A DNA stretch of 64,000 nt from Oscillospiraceae bacterium (GCA_900752435.1 CAADVD010000016.1:62001-126000); one strand, 5' to 3'. Positions 44,501 to 52,753 are shown, counted from the stretch's first letter. The notes: generated by a model not told the origin, from the sequence alone. Translations and numbers: made by a program.

Positions 44501-46003
44501 ATGACAACCGAACAAAACATCAAAGCCTTAGTGCAGTACGGTCTGCATACCGGACTCTTGGAACCGGCTGATGCAATTTACACCACCAATCGCTTGCTGG
44601 AATTGTTTCGGCTTGACGATTACAGTGACCCTGCGCTTCCGGCTGAAGAAGGCACACTGGAAGATATTCTGAAAGCGCTCCTTGACGACGCCTATGAACG
44701 AGGAATCGCAAAAGAAAACAGCATTGCTTACCGCGATTTACTGGATACCAAAATCATGGGCTTGCTCACGCCGCGTCCAAGCGAAGTGATACACCGTTTC
44801 TATACGCTCTACGAACAGTCTCCCGAGCAGGCCACCGACTATTTTTACAAGCTCTGTCAAGACAGCGACTATATTCGCCGGTACCGCATCCGCAAGGACA
44901 TCAAATGGGTAACGCCCAGTCCTTACGGCAACATCGACATCACCATCAATCTTTCCAAGCCGGAAAAAGACCCCAGGGCCATCGCGGCCGCCAAGCTTGC
45001 CAAACCAAGCGGCTATCCAAAATGTCAGCTCTGCAAGGAAAACGAGGGCTATGCCGGACGCGGCAACCATCCGGCACGTCAAAATCACCGCATCATTCCC
45101 ATTACCATTCACGGTTCGGACTGGGGCTTTCAATATTCACCCTATGTGTACTACAACGAACACTGTATCGTGTTCAACGGTCAGCACACGCCGATGAAAA
45201 TCGGGCGCGATACCTTTGTCAAGCTGTTCGATTTCATTAAGCTATTTCCGCATTACTTCATCGGCTCCAACGCCGACCTGCCGATTGTGGGCGGTTCCAT
45301 TTTGAGCCATGACCATTTTCAGGGCGGCCGTTATCCGTTTGCCATGGCATCCGCACCGATTGAGGCGCACTACACCATCGCCGGCTATGAAGATGTGGAA
45401 GTCGGCATTGTGCATTGGCCGCTGTCCGTGATTCGCATTCGCTCCACGGATGAACAGCGATTGATTGCATTGGGCGATCACATTCTAACCCACTGGCGCG
45501 CTTACACCGACGAGTCCGCCTTCATCTTTGCCGAAACAGATGGAGAACCGCACAACACCATCACGCCAATTGCGCGCATGGTGGACAACACGTTTGAGTT
45601 GGACTTGGCTCTGCGCAACAACATCACCACAGAGGAATTTCCGCTGGGTGTCTACCATCCTCATGAAAAGCTCCATCACATCAAAAAAGAAAACATCGGC
45701 CTGATTGAAGTGATGGGATTGGCCGTACTGCCTGCCCGTCTGAAAGACGAAATGAACCAACTGGCCGATTTTATCCTGCACGGAAAAGACCTTCGCACCA
45801 ACGATGCGCTGGCCAAACACGCGGATTGGGTGGATGAATTTTTGCCGCGTTATCCCAATTTGAACGCGGACAACATCATGGAGATTCTGCATCAGGAAAT
45901 CGGCATCGTCTTCACGCAGGTGCTGGAAGATGCTGGTGTGTTTAAGTGTACGCCGGAAGGACGCAAAGCGTTTGGGCGGTTTTTAAACTCCCTGTCGCGT
46001 TAA
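44501..46003 (+). CDS. galT: UTP-hexose-1-phosphate uridylyltransferase (GalT class II)
   Basis: Exchanges UMP between UDP-glucose and galactose-1-phosphate. 500 aa, the long Firmicutes type. Catalytic HxH region seen as SHDHFQGGRYPF (a class II variant), and NxVTxxxx-like positions; CxxC in KCQLCKENEGYAG. ATG 44501 with AGAGGAAG upstream; the reading frame extending back into galK lacks a ribosome site. galE is not in the window. Confidence 0.95.
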   Translation: MTTEQNIKALVQYGLHTGLLEPADAIYTTNRLLELFRLDDYSDPALPAEEGTLEDILKALLDDAYERGIAKENSIAYRDLLDTKIMGLLTPRPSEVIHRFYTLYEQSPEQATDYFYKLCQDSDYIRRYRIRKDIKWVTPSPYGNIDITINLSKPEKDPRAIAAAKLAKPSGYPKCQLCKENEGYAGRGNHPARQNHRIIPITIHGSDWGFQYSPYVYYNEHCIVFNGQHTPMKIGRDTFVKLFDFIKLFPHYFIGSNADLPIVGGSILSHDHFQGGRYPFAMASAPIEAHYTIAGYEDVEVGIVHWPLSVIRIRSTDEQRLIALGDHILTHWRAYTDESAFIFAETDGEPHNTITPIARMVDNTFELDLALRNNITTEEFPLGVYHPHEKLHHIKKENIGLIEVMGLAVLPARLKDEMNQLADFILHGKDLRTNDALAKHADWVDEFLPRYPNLNADNIMEILHQEIGIVFTQVLEDAGVFKCTPEGRKAFGRFLNSLSR

Positions 46004-46038
46004 TTCGTCCATGAGATTCGGTATCCTGCTGAAAAATA

Positions 46039-46099
46039 CCCTTTCACTATACCCGCAAAAGGAAGAAAAAGTTGCACGCTTTTGTGCAACTTTTTCTTC
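46039..46099 (+). repeat. Dispersed GTTGCAC hairpin element, copy 2 (galT terminator)
   Basis: CCCTTTCACTATACCC at the left, then a perfect 16-bp hairpin with arms 46062-46077 and 46084-46099 built on AAAAAGTTGCAC. Its right arm supplies a T-rich end (CTTTTTCTTC). Homologous to 8671-8732. Probably ends galKT transcription. Confidence 0.7.
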
Positions 46100-46169
46100 A
46101 TGATTCAGGAAATGTTTACAATATTCATAAAATAGTCATCATCCTTGTCTGCCCTAAGAAAAAGCCTTC

Positions 46170-46198
46170 TTGACCGTTCCGGAAGGAAAGGTTAAAAT
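46170..46198 (+). promoter_or_regulatory. Promoter of the ArsR-family gene
   Basis: TTGACC, 17-bp spacer, TAAAAT; about 50 bp before the start codon. Confidence 0.7.
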
Positions 46199-46246
46199 GA
46201 GGTAGAACAATCCATCGACAGACAATTGCAAACAAAGGAGATTTTT

Positions 46247-46612
46247 ATGAACCACGAAAAAGACCCCATTGAAACCTGCGACACCACCTGCAATCACCGC
46301 GATACACTGGACGCCATCGCCAACCAAATGCCGGCGGACGAAATCTTATACGACGTTGCCGAACTGTTCAAAGTTTTCGGCGACTGCACCCGCATTAAAA
46401 TTCTCTGCGCGCTGTTTGAAAGCGAATTGTGCGTCTGCGACATCGCCGATGTGCTGGGCATGAGCCAATCCGCCATCTCCCACCAACTGCGCGTACTCAA
46501 GCAAACCCGTCTGGTCAAATACCGTCGAGAAGGCAAAACCGTCTTTTACAGCTTGGCAGACGCGCACATTCAAACCATCTTTAATCAAGGCTTGGAGCAT
46601 GTGCTGGAGTGA
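46247..46612 (+). CDS. ArsR/SmtB-family metal-sensing repressor
   Basis: 121 aa. Winged helix with ELCVCDIADVLGMSQSAISHQLRVLKQTRLVKYRREGKTVFYSL. Possible metal ligands: ELCVCD in the recognition-helix region (alpha3 site as in CadC) and DAHIQTIFNQGLEH in the last helix (alpha5 site as in SmtB/CzrA), plus a Cys/His-rich N-terminus (ETCDTTCNH). That suggests Zn/Cd/Pb sensing. ATG 46247 with AAAGGAG. No exporter follows, since the next gene is convergent and 2 bp away. Confidence 0.88.
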   Translation: MNHEKDPIETCDTTCNHRDTLDAIANQMPADEILYDVAELFKVFGDCTRIKILCALFESELCVCDIADVLGMSQSAISHQLRVLKQTRLVKYRREGKTVFYSLADAHIQTIFNQGLEHVLE

Positions 46613-46614
46613 TC

Positions 46615-47904
46615 CTACAGCAGAGCGGGACGCTCGGCTGGTTGTTCCGTTCCGATGATAAACGCCTCGTCCAACAGCCGTTGTGCCGGTTTCAGCCGTT
46701 CCTCCTCGGAGGTGTACAGTTCTGCAATCACATCACCTGACGATACCGCATCGCTGTAATTTTTATGAAGCACAATGCCGGCGCCGTAATCAATGGCATC
46801 CTCCTTGCGCTCCCGTCCAGCGCCCAGCACACAGGCCGCCATGCCGCATTTCTGCGTATCGATGCGGCTGATAAAGCCGGATGCTTTCGCTCGATAGGCC
46901 GTACAAATCGGTGACCGAGCCAACCGCTCGGGATGTTCGATGCACCGCACATCACCACCCTGTGCGCACACCACCTCGCAGAGCTTGCGAAATGCCGAAC
47001 CATCTTTGATGCTTTGCTGTGCCATCCGGCGGCAATCGGGCAATTCCCCTTTGTCCGCCAGAACCAGCATCTGGGCGGTCAGTTCGATGCAAAGAGCAGT
47101 CAAGCGCGCTTCGCCCCGTCCGCGCAGTACGTCCACGGCTTCGGCTGTTTCCAGCGCATTTCCGATGGTTCTCCCCAACGGCATTTCCATATCTGTCAAG
47201 ACGGCCGCTGTTTTGCGGCCTGCACGCTCGCCAATGGCTTTCATGGTCTCGGCGAGCTTTTTGGCGTCCGCTTTGGTTTTCATAAACGCGCCGCTTCCTA
47301 CCTTGACATCCAGCAGAATCGCATCCGCTCCTGCGGCAATTTTCTTGCTCATGATGCTGGCCGCAATCAGCGGAATGCTCTCCACCGTACCGGTTACGTC
47401 GCGCAAAGCGTAGATGCGCTTATCCGCCGGCGCCAAATTGCCTGTTTGCCCCACCAAGGCAATGCCGATTTCACGCACTTGCTTCACAAATTCTTCCGTG
47501 CTCAGTCCAATTCGGTAACCCGGTATGGACTCCAGCTTATCCGCTGTTCCGCCGGTGTGACCCAGTCCGCGGCCGGACATTTTTGCCACCGGTACGCCGC
47601 ATGCCGCAGCCATCGGACCGACAATCAGCGTTGTTTTATCGCCCACGCCGCCGGTGGAATGCTTATCTACCTTGATTCCCGGAATGGAGGACAAGTCCAA
47701 CTGTTCGCCCGACCGCGCCATGCACTGGGTCAACTGCGCCGTTTCCGCTTCGTCAAATCCGTTGAGAAATCCGGCCATCAACAGCGCCGCCATCTGGTAG
47801 TCGGGAATGATTCCTGCCGTGTACCCCTCCACCACAAAGCGAATTTCTTCATCGGACAGTTCCTGTCCGTTCCGTTTCTTGACAATGCAGTCCGTCATGC
47901 GCAT
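46615..47904 (-). CDS. pdp: Pyrimidine-nucleoside phosphorylase
   Basis: Phosphorolysis of uridine, thymidine and deoxyuridine. 429 aa. Motifs: the phosphate-binding KHSTGGVGDKTTLIVGP, KMSGRGLGHTGGTADKLESIPG and DVKVGSGAFMKT. This is the Firmicutes Pdp type. Convergent with the arsR-type gene, stops 2 bp apart. The upstream 110 bp hold its ribosome site (GAAAGAGGGAATCC) but no clear promoter that I trust. Confidence 0.94.
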   Translation of the reverse strand: MRMTDCIVKKRNGQELSDEEIRFVVEGYTAGIIPDYQMAALLMAGFLNGFDEAETAQLTQCMARSGEQLDLSSIPGIKVDKHSTGGVGDKTTLIVGPMAAACGVPVAKMSGRGLGHTGGTADKLESIPGYRIGLSTEEFVKQVREIGIALVGQTGNLAPADKRIYALRDVTGTVESIPLIAASIMSKKIAAGADAILLDVKVGSGAFMKTKADAKKLAETMKAIGERAGRKTAAVLTDMEMPLGRTIGNALETAEAVDVLRGRGEARLTALCIELTAQMLVLADKGELPDCRRMAQQSIKDGSAFRKLCEVVCAQGGDVRCIEHPERLARSPICTAYRAKASGFISRIDTQKCGMAACVLGAGRERKEDAIDYGAGIVLHKNYSDAVSSGDVIAELYTSEEERLKPAQRLLDEAFIIGTEQPAERPALL

Positions 47905-48016
47905 CTGGATTCCCTCTTTCCGTTTTCTTTATCACCAAATTACTCCAAACGAGGGCAATCAATTCCTCTCGTATGCCTAACGATCATGAAAAAAGTGTCT
48001 CACATAAACTGGAATT

Positions 48017-48727
48017 TTACTCATTATACCAATATCCCTTTTCATCCACCCTCCGAGGATGTTCTTTCAAATAGGGGCTGTTATCTCCCACAAGCCAATA
48101 ATCACACACAGTATTGTTGGAACAAGTATGTTTCCGGATTAGGCCTGCATGTAAAAGCTCCATAGCCGGATAATCTCCATTGCAAAATGCGGGCATTAAG
48201 TTTAGATAGTTATGCGCTTTTGCAAATTCTGCAATCGGACATTGTTCAAATTGATAGTGTATGCCTTTCTCTTTGTCATAAGCGTCCACCTTCATAATAT
48301 ATCCACTGGGGATGGCATTCTTTTCATCTTTTTTTGCTGTGGAAACAAAAGCCTGATTCAACAGTCTCAACACCAGCGGATGATTCGCATTGATCACTTT
48401 TCCCAGCAATTGAAACGCCGGAAGGAATGTCTCATTATTCATCTGATACAGTTCATTCATCGACGGTTTCTCATCCTGTACTTCATAATAAGCAAAGAGC
48501 GCAATGCAGTCATAGGTGCCTCCTGTCCCGTTATGTTCGTTTTTCTTCCCTCCCAGATCAGGAAGATCTTGCAGAAATTCAACATACTGCATCTGTACTT
48601 TTTCCCACATATCTTGAGCCGCTTCTTCAGAATAATGCATCCGAAGGTGTTTCTGTATGACTGTTTTCACCCGTTTTGAATAGCACACATGTTTTTCTCG
48701 GTCAAAGTTTATGCTTTTTTCATCCAT
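48017..48727 (-). CDS. L-2-amino-thiazoline-4-carboxylate hydrolase-like protein
   Basis: 236 aa. The protein looks like the ATC hydrolase family: an N-terminal helical part followed by CPIAEFAKAHNYLNLMPAFCNGDYPAMELLHAGLIRKHTCSNNTVCDYWL, in which Cys, Asn and Asp positions match the family from memory. Many members are annotated only by this domain and act on unknown substrates. Single gene with a weak promoter (TGGCAA, 17 bp, TACAAT) upstream. More AT-rich than its neighbours. Confidence 0.7.
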   Translation of the reverse strand: MDEKSINFDREKHVCYSKRVKTVIQKHLRMHYSEEAAQDMWEKVQMQYVEFLQDLPDLGGKKNEHNGTGGTYDCIALFAYYEVQDEKPSMNELYQMNNETFLPAFQLLGKVINANHPLVLRLLNQAFVSTAKKDEKNAIPSGYIMKVDAYDKEKGIHYQFEQCPIAEFAKAHNYLNLMPAFCNGDYPAMELLHAGLIRKHTCSNNTVCDYWLVGDNSPYLKEHPRRVDEKGYWYNE

Positions 48728-48914
48728 TAACGTTCACCTCAAATTTAGGTCTACTACTTTATTGTAACACGTTCTGCTGTTCATTGCCACTACATTCTCT
48801 CCGGATGCTCCTCGGATATCCTTGCACAATCGAATGGTCGTACACAACCGAAAACAGCCCACTGCAATACAGTGAGCCGTTCCGGAAAAATATCATATTC
48901 GCTTTATGAAAAGG

Positions 48915-48930
48915 CTTTCGCCCAATCACC
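48915..48930 (-). terminator. Weak terminator behind rubrerythrin
   Basis: Short GGC-GAAA-GCC hairpin with TTTTC after it on the minus strand. Only a suggestion. The remainder of 48728-48934 shows no gene. Confidence 0.35.
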
Positions 48931-48934
48931 AAAA

Positions 48935-49477
48935 TTAATAGTTTTGCGCTTTTACTTGGAAGTAAGCCTGCGGATGTGCGCATACCGGACAGATTCCCGG
49001 CGCTTGTTTGCCAATGTGAATGTGACCGCAGTTGGCGCACTGCCAAATGGTGTCGCCGTCCTTGGAAAAGACCAGTCCGTCTTTGACATTTGCCAACAGC
49101 TTGAGGTAACGTTCCTCGTGTTCCTTTTCGATTCGGCCGACCGCTTCAAACAGATACGCAATGTGGTCAAAGCCTTCCTCTTTGGCTACTTTGGCAAATT
49201 CAGCGTACATGTCCGTCCACTCGTAGTTTTCACCGTCCGCCGCGTCTTTCAGATTGGCCGCTGTGTCCGGAATGCTGCCGTCGTGAAGCAGTTTAAACCA
49301 AATTTTCGCATGCTCTTTTTCGTTGTTGGCAGTTTCTTCAAAAATCTGTGCGATTTGAACGAAACCGTCTTTTCTTGCCTTGGAAGCGTAATAAGTATAC
49401 TTGTTTCTTGCCTGGCTCTCGCCCGCAAACGCCGCCTGTAAGTTTGCTTCTGTTCTTGAACCTTTTAATTCCATCAT
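48935..49477 (-). CDS. Rubrerythrin
   Basis: Peroxide reductase of anaerobes. 180 aa. Ferritin-like diiron domain with AFAGESQARNKYTYYASKAR, FEETANNEKEHAKIWF and AVGRIEKEHEERY, then a rubredoxin-like C-terminal domain with CANCGHIHIGKQAPGICPVCAHP. Start ATG 49475-49477 (MMELKGS) behind AGAGG. Its 50-bp spacing to perR suggests one operon with PerR as the upstream gene. Confidence 0.95.
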   Translation of the reverse strand: MMELKGSRTEANLQAAFAGESQARNKYTYYASKARKDGFVQIAQIFEETANNEKEHAKIWFKLLHDGSIPDTAANLKDAADGENYEWTDMYAEFAKVAKEEGFDHIAYLFEAVGRIEKEHEERYLKLLANVKDGLVFSKDGDTIWQCANCGHIHIGKQAPGICPVCAHPQAYFQVKAQNY

Positions 49478-49527
49478 CAAAACCTCTTTCTTTTTTCGCC
49501 TATTGTATCGGATTGCCTGTATGTGTG

Positions 49528-49914
49528 CTAATGTCCTTGTTTTTTGCTGCATTCTTTGCAAGTGCCGTAAAACAACAGCTCGCAGCGCGATACAGCAAAA
49601 CCAGTCTGTTCAAAGATGGATTCCTCCAGCGATTTCCACTCTGGAAGCTCCACGTCCAACACCGTTTTGCATTCACTGCAAATCATGTGAAAATGCGGCT
49701 GGGTGCATCCATCAAACCGGTCGCTTCCGTTGGGTACGCTGATTTTTAAAATATCGCCGTTTTGCGCCAACAGATTGAGGTTGCGATAGACGGTACCCAA
49801 ACTGATGTTGGGCAATTTTTGGCGAATCAGCGCATACACGTCATCGGCCGTTGGATGAATCCGATTCTGCAGCACGGTCTCCAAAATTAACTCCCGCTGT
49901 TTGGAATATTTCAT
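49528..49914 (-). CDS. perR: PerR-type peroxide-sensing Fur-family repressor
   Basis: 128 aa. Winged helix (HPTADDVYALIRQKLPNISLGTVYRNLNLLAQNGDI), regulatory metal ligands DRFDGCTQPHFHMI, and zinc-structural CxxC pairs (CSEC and CKEC). The Asp in CKTVLDVEL corresponds to the PerR-specific aspartate, where Fur has glutamate; this and the rubrerythrin neighbour point to PerR. It is likely autoregulated through the adjacent palindrome. Confidence 0.85.
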   Translation of the reverse strand: MKYSKQRELILETVLQNRIHPTADDVYALIRQKLPNISLGTVYRNLNLLAQNGDILKISVPNGSDRFDGCTQPHFHMICSECKTVLDVELPEWKSLEESIFEQTGFAVSRCELLFYGTCKECSKKQGH

Positions 49915-49937
49915 TCCTCCACCTCCGCTGTTGTTTA

Positions 49938-49968
49938 ATCAATAATAGTAATCATTACTATTATTGAT
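49938..49968 (-). promoter_or_regulatory. Per box operator (31-bp palindrome)
   Basis: Perfect 15-bp arms (ATCAATAATAGTAAT and its complement) around one central base. The inner TAGTAATCATTACTA fits the Per-box consensus TTATAATNATTATAA. It lies just downstream of the -10, so repressor binding would block initiation. Confidence 0.85.
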
Positions 49969-49974
49969 GTGTTT

Positions 49975-50003
49975 ATTATATCGCATCCGCATCCGGTTGT
50001 CAA
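49975..50003 (-). promoter_or_regulatory. Promoter of perR-rubrerythrin
   Basis: TTGACA, 17-bp spacer, TATAAT: perfect consensus on the minus strand, immediately followed by the Per box. Confidence 0.93.
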
Positions 50004-50184
50004 GGAATTTTTTTATTTTTTCTCCTTTATTTTGAGCGATTTTTGTTTTGCCTATACAAGTCTGCAAATAAAAAGCCAAGAACGAAATGGAAGTACATTC
50101 ACAAATCTACACGCCGAAAAAATTTTTTCAAAAAATTTTTCCTTCCGTGAAAGTGTCTGAAATGCCCATTGTTACACAATTGTT

Positions 50185-50222
50185 TCCTTTTGGTAACCGT
50201 CCAATAGTGTCCTTTTGGTAAC
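50185..50222 (+). repeat. Two direct repeats before the PNPOx-macro-SirTM operon
   Basis: TCCTTTTGGTAAC at 50185-50197 and again at 50210-50222, 25 bp apart. An inverted GTTAC lies at 50171-50175. They end about 20 bp before the -35 box and may be an activator site. The stretch 50004-50170 shows no gene. Confidence 0.5.
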
Positions 50223-50244
50223 TACGCCACAATAAAGTGCTTAC

Positions 50245-50273
50245 TTTACAGGTGAAACTTGCCTGCGTATAAT
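50245..50273 (+). promoter_or_regulatory. Promoter of the PNPOx-macro-SirTM operon
   Basis: TTTACA, 17-bp spacer, TATAAT. The spacer holds CAGG...CCTG half-sites. The leader is about 105 nt. Confidence 0.75.
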
Positions 50274-50383
50274 ATAGACAAGAGCTACAAAGAGCGGCCG
50301 CTCCGAAGCCAAAATGACAAACACTTAGAAAGTTCTTGAACTCATTAACACTTTCGCTACTGATGATTAGGAGGACAGAAAAG

Positions 50384-50998
50384 ATGGACTATTTACGATA
50401 TTTAGAACAAGAAATCCATTCCGTCGTTATGGCAACTGTTGATCATACAGGATTGCCTGTTACCTGTGCCGTTGACATCATGGATAGTGACGAAAAAGGA
50501 CTGTATTTTCTTACCGCAAAAGGAAAGGGCTTTTATGACCGATTAAAAAAGAACGGCTATGCTGCACTAACCGGAATGAAAGGAAATGATACGCTGTCCT
50601 GCGTGGCAGTTTCTGTTCGTGGTAAAGTATGTGAGCTTGGGAGTAAACCGCTTCCTAGGTTGTTTGCAAAAAACAAATATATGAACGAAATCTACCCAAC
50701 CGAACAATCCCGCAAAGCTCTTACCGTTTTTCAGCTTTATGAGGGCAGCGGAGAATGGTTTGATCTTTCAAAGAGGCCGATTGAGCGAGCTTCTTTTACA
50801 ATTGGAGATAAACAAGAAGAAACACAGGGTTATTGGATTACCAAAAAATGTACCGGCTGTGAAGTCTGCAAAACCGTTTGTCCGCAGGGCTGTATTGATT
50901 TTACGGCCGCCCCTGCTATAATAAAACAGGAAAATTGCCTGCATTGCGGTAACTGTTTGGAGATTTGTCCGCAAGGTGCAGTTGTTCGGAAAGGATAA
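50384..50998 (+). CDS. PNPOx-like flavin protein with C-terminal 2x[4Fe-4S] ferredoxin domain
   Basis: 204 aa. The N-terminal ~140 residues have a split-barrel flavin-binding fold of the pyridoxamine phosphate oxidase-like type (VVMATVDHTGLPVTCAVDIMDSDE, then GLYFLTAKGKGFYDRL). Two ferredoxin motifs follow, CTGCEVCKTVCPQGC and CLHCGNCLEICPQGA. A small flavin reductase or electron carrier is likely. ATG 50384 behind AGGAGG. It is four bases ahead of the macrodomain gene, so it belongs to that operon and may supply electrons or bind flavin for the same process. Confidence 0.82.
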   Translation: MDYLRYLEQEIHSVVMATVDHTGLPVTCAVDIMDSDEKGLYFLTAKGKGFYDRLKKNGYAALTGMKGNDTLSCVAVSVRGKVCELGSKPLPRLFAKNKYMNEIYPTEQSRKALTVFQLYEGSGEWFDLSKRPIERASFTIGDKQEETQGYWITKKCTGCEVCKTVCPQGCIDFTAAPAIIKQENCLHCGNCLEICPQGAVVRKG

Positions 50999-51002
50999 AA
51001 AA

Positions 51003-51782
51003 ATGACACAAACCGAAAGAAGAAAGTATTTGATCTCGGCGCTTTTGAAAGAACAGCCACAGTATTCTAAAATTGAAATTCCGGCGAGTGAGCAGGAACA
51101 AAAAGTTCTGCTCCGTTCGCTTTTTAATATTCGTATGGCACAGCCTGTGAGCGATGAATTTTTAGAAGTGCAGGACACCTATCTGAAAGAGGAAACCAAG
51201 AAAAAGGGGATCACTGACCTTGCCGACTTACAGCCTATACAGCAAGGCTTCTATCTTTGGCAAGGTGATATTACCACGCTTCGGTGTGACGCTATTGTAA
51301 ATGCTGCCAACAGTCAAATGCTCGGCTGTTTCTATCCAAATCACGGGTGCATTGATAATGCCATTCACACTTTTGCGGGGGTGCAGCTGCGTATTTCTTG
51401 TGCGGAATTGATGAAAAAACAGGGACACGAAGAAGCGACGGGAAAAGCAAAGATCACGCCTGCCTTTAATCTGCCCTGTAAATATGTCATCCATACCGTT
51501 GGTCCGATTGTTCGTAATAGGCTTACAAAAAAAGACAAGGAGCTGCTTGCGTCTTGCTACCATTCCTGTCTGGAGCTGGCGGAAAGAAGGGGTGTGAACA
51601 GCATTGCGTTTTGCTGTATTTCTACGGGAGAGTTCCATTTTCCCAATGATCAAGCGGCAAAGATTGCGATACAGACTGTAAAGGCGTACAAAGCACAGAC
51701 ACACAGCGAAATAGAGGTGATTTTCAATGTTTTTAAGGAAATCGATTATAGCATCTACCGAGAACTGCTCCGAGCAAATTAA
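51003..51782 (+). CDS. Zinc-type macrodomain ADP-ribosyl hydrolase
   Basis: 259 aa. About 85 N-terminal residues precede a macrodomain with CDAIVNAANSQMLGCFYPNH and GCIDNAIHTFAG. The Cys-x4-His-x-Cys zinc triad of the Zn-Macro class is present, and GHEEATGKAKITPAFNLPCKYVIHTVGP and STGEFHFPN also match. In Staphylococcus and Streptococcus this class removes ADP-ribose from GcvH-L put there by SirTM. ATG 51003. The last 56 bp overlap the sirtuin gene in another frame. Confidence 0.92.
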   Translation: MTQTERRKYLISALLKEQPQYSKIEIPASEQEQKVLLRSLFNIRMAQPVSDEFLEVQDTYLKEETKKKGITDLADLQPIQQGFYLWQGDITTLRCDAIVNAANSQMLGCFYPNHGCIDNAIHTFAGVQLRISCAELMKKQGHEEATGKAKITPAFNLPCKYVIHTVGPIVRNRLTKKDKELLASCYHSCLELAERRGVNSIAFCCISTGEFHFPNDQAAKIAIQTVKAYKAQTHSEIEVIFNVFKEIDYSIYRELLRAN

Positions 51783-52593
51783 CAAGCTGAAAAAAGAGCT
51801 CGAAACTGCCGATGCTATCGTAATCGGAGCAGGTGCGGGAATGTCTGCTTCGGCGGGTTTTGCGTATGACGGCGAACGGTTCAAACGGTATTTTTCCGAC
51901 TTTGAAGCAAAATACGGTTTTCACGATATGTATTCCGGCGGATTTTACCCTTATGAAACATTAGAGGAATACTGGGCGTGGTGGTCGCGGCATATATGGA
52001 TAAACCGATATGATATTGGTGTTGGAAAACCATATGCCGATTTGCTGGAGCTTATAAAGGACAAGGACTATTTTGTGCTTACCACCAACGTGGATCACCA
52101 ATTCCAGCTTGCCGGTTTTGATAAAAAACGGCTGTTCTATACGCAGGGAGATTACGGCTTGTGGCAGTGCTCCAAAGCCTGTCACGATCAAACCTATGAC
52201 AATGAGGACGCCGTGCGAATCATGGTGGCAGAACAAAAGAATATGAAAATCCCCACCAATCGGATTCCGAAGTGCCCTGTCTGCGGTGCTCCTATGACCA
52301 TGAACTTACGCTGTGATGATCAATTCGTACAGGATAAAGGCTGGTATGCCGCCGCTGACCGATACGATGACTTTATCCGTCGCCACAAAGATTTGCATAT
52401 TCTGTTTTGGGAAATGGGCGTCGGGTTGAATACTCCTGTTATCATTAAATATCCGTTCTGGCAGATGACGGCAAAGAACCCGAAAGCGGTCTATGCCTGC
52501 GTCAATGCCGGGGAGACTTATGCTCCAAGGGAAATCAAAGACCGATCCATCTGTATCAATGCAGATATTGGGGAGGTACTGGAACAATTATAA
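51727..52593 (+). CDS. Class M sirtuin (SirTM), protein ADP-ribosyltransferase
   Basis: 288 aa. NAD-binding GAGAGMSASAGFAYDGERF, then VLTTNVDHQFQLAG, in which the classical sirtuin catalytic histidine is not at the usual place, QGDYGLWQC, zinc cysteines (QCSKAC and CPVCGAP), and a final GLNTPVIIKYPFWQM. Class M sirtuins transfer ADP-ribose instead of deacetylating. ATG 51727 with GAGGTGAT upstream lies inside the macro gene, so translation is coupled. Its 3' end is duplicated twice downstream. Confidence 0.9.
   Translation: MFLRKSIIASTENCSEQINKLKKELETADAIVIGAGAGMSASAGFAYDGERFKRYFSDFEAKYGFHDMYSGGFYPYETLEEYWAWWSRHIWINRYDIGVGKPYADLLELIKDKDYFVLTTNVDHQFQLAGFDKKRLFYTQGDYGLWQCSKACHDQTYDNEDAVRIMVAEQKNMKIPTNRIPKCPVCGAPMTMNLRCDDQFVQDKGWYAAADRYDDFIRRHKDLHILFWEMGVGLNTPVIIKYPFWQMTAKNPKAVYACVNAGETYAPREIKDRSICINADIGEVLEQL
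52435..52515 (+). repeat. Sirtuin 3'-end repeat, copy A (in the intact gene)
   Basis: 81 bp identical to 54235-54315, and the first 38 bp are identical to 55135-55172. It encodes PVIIKYPFWQM and the region after it. This is the original inside the complete sirtuin gene. Confidence 0.9.
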
Positions 52594-52753
52594 AACAACA
52601 GATTTAATTACACTTCTATGGTGTCATTTATCGTGTCAAACACTGGTTAGAATAATGGGTAGAATCGATATGCTTTCATTCTATAACTTGGAAAATAGCA
52701 TTGAATTTGAGTGTAATACTCGCCTACATTTGTGGGCATAATGAAAAATATCA

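Noticed and set aside
49969..50160. 63-codon plus-strand frame upstream of the PNPOx-Fd gene
   Set aside because: AT-rich intergenic sequence with Phe/Ser/Lys-rich translation and no ribosome site.
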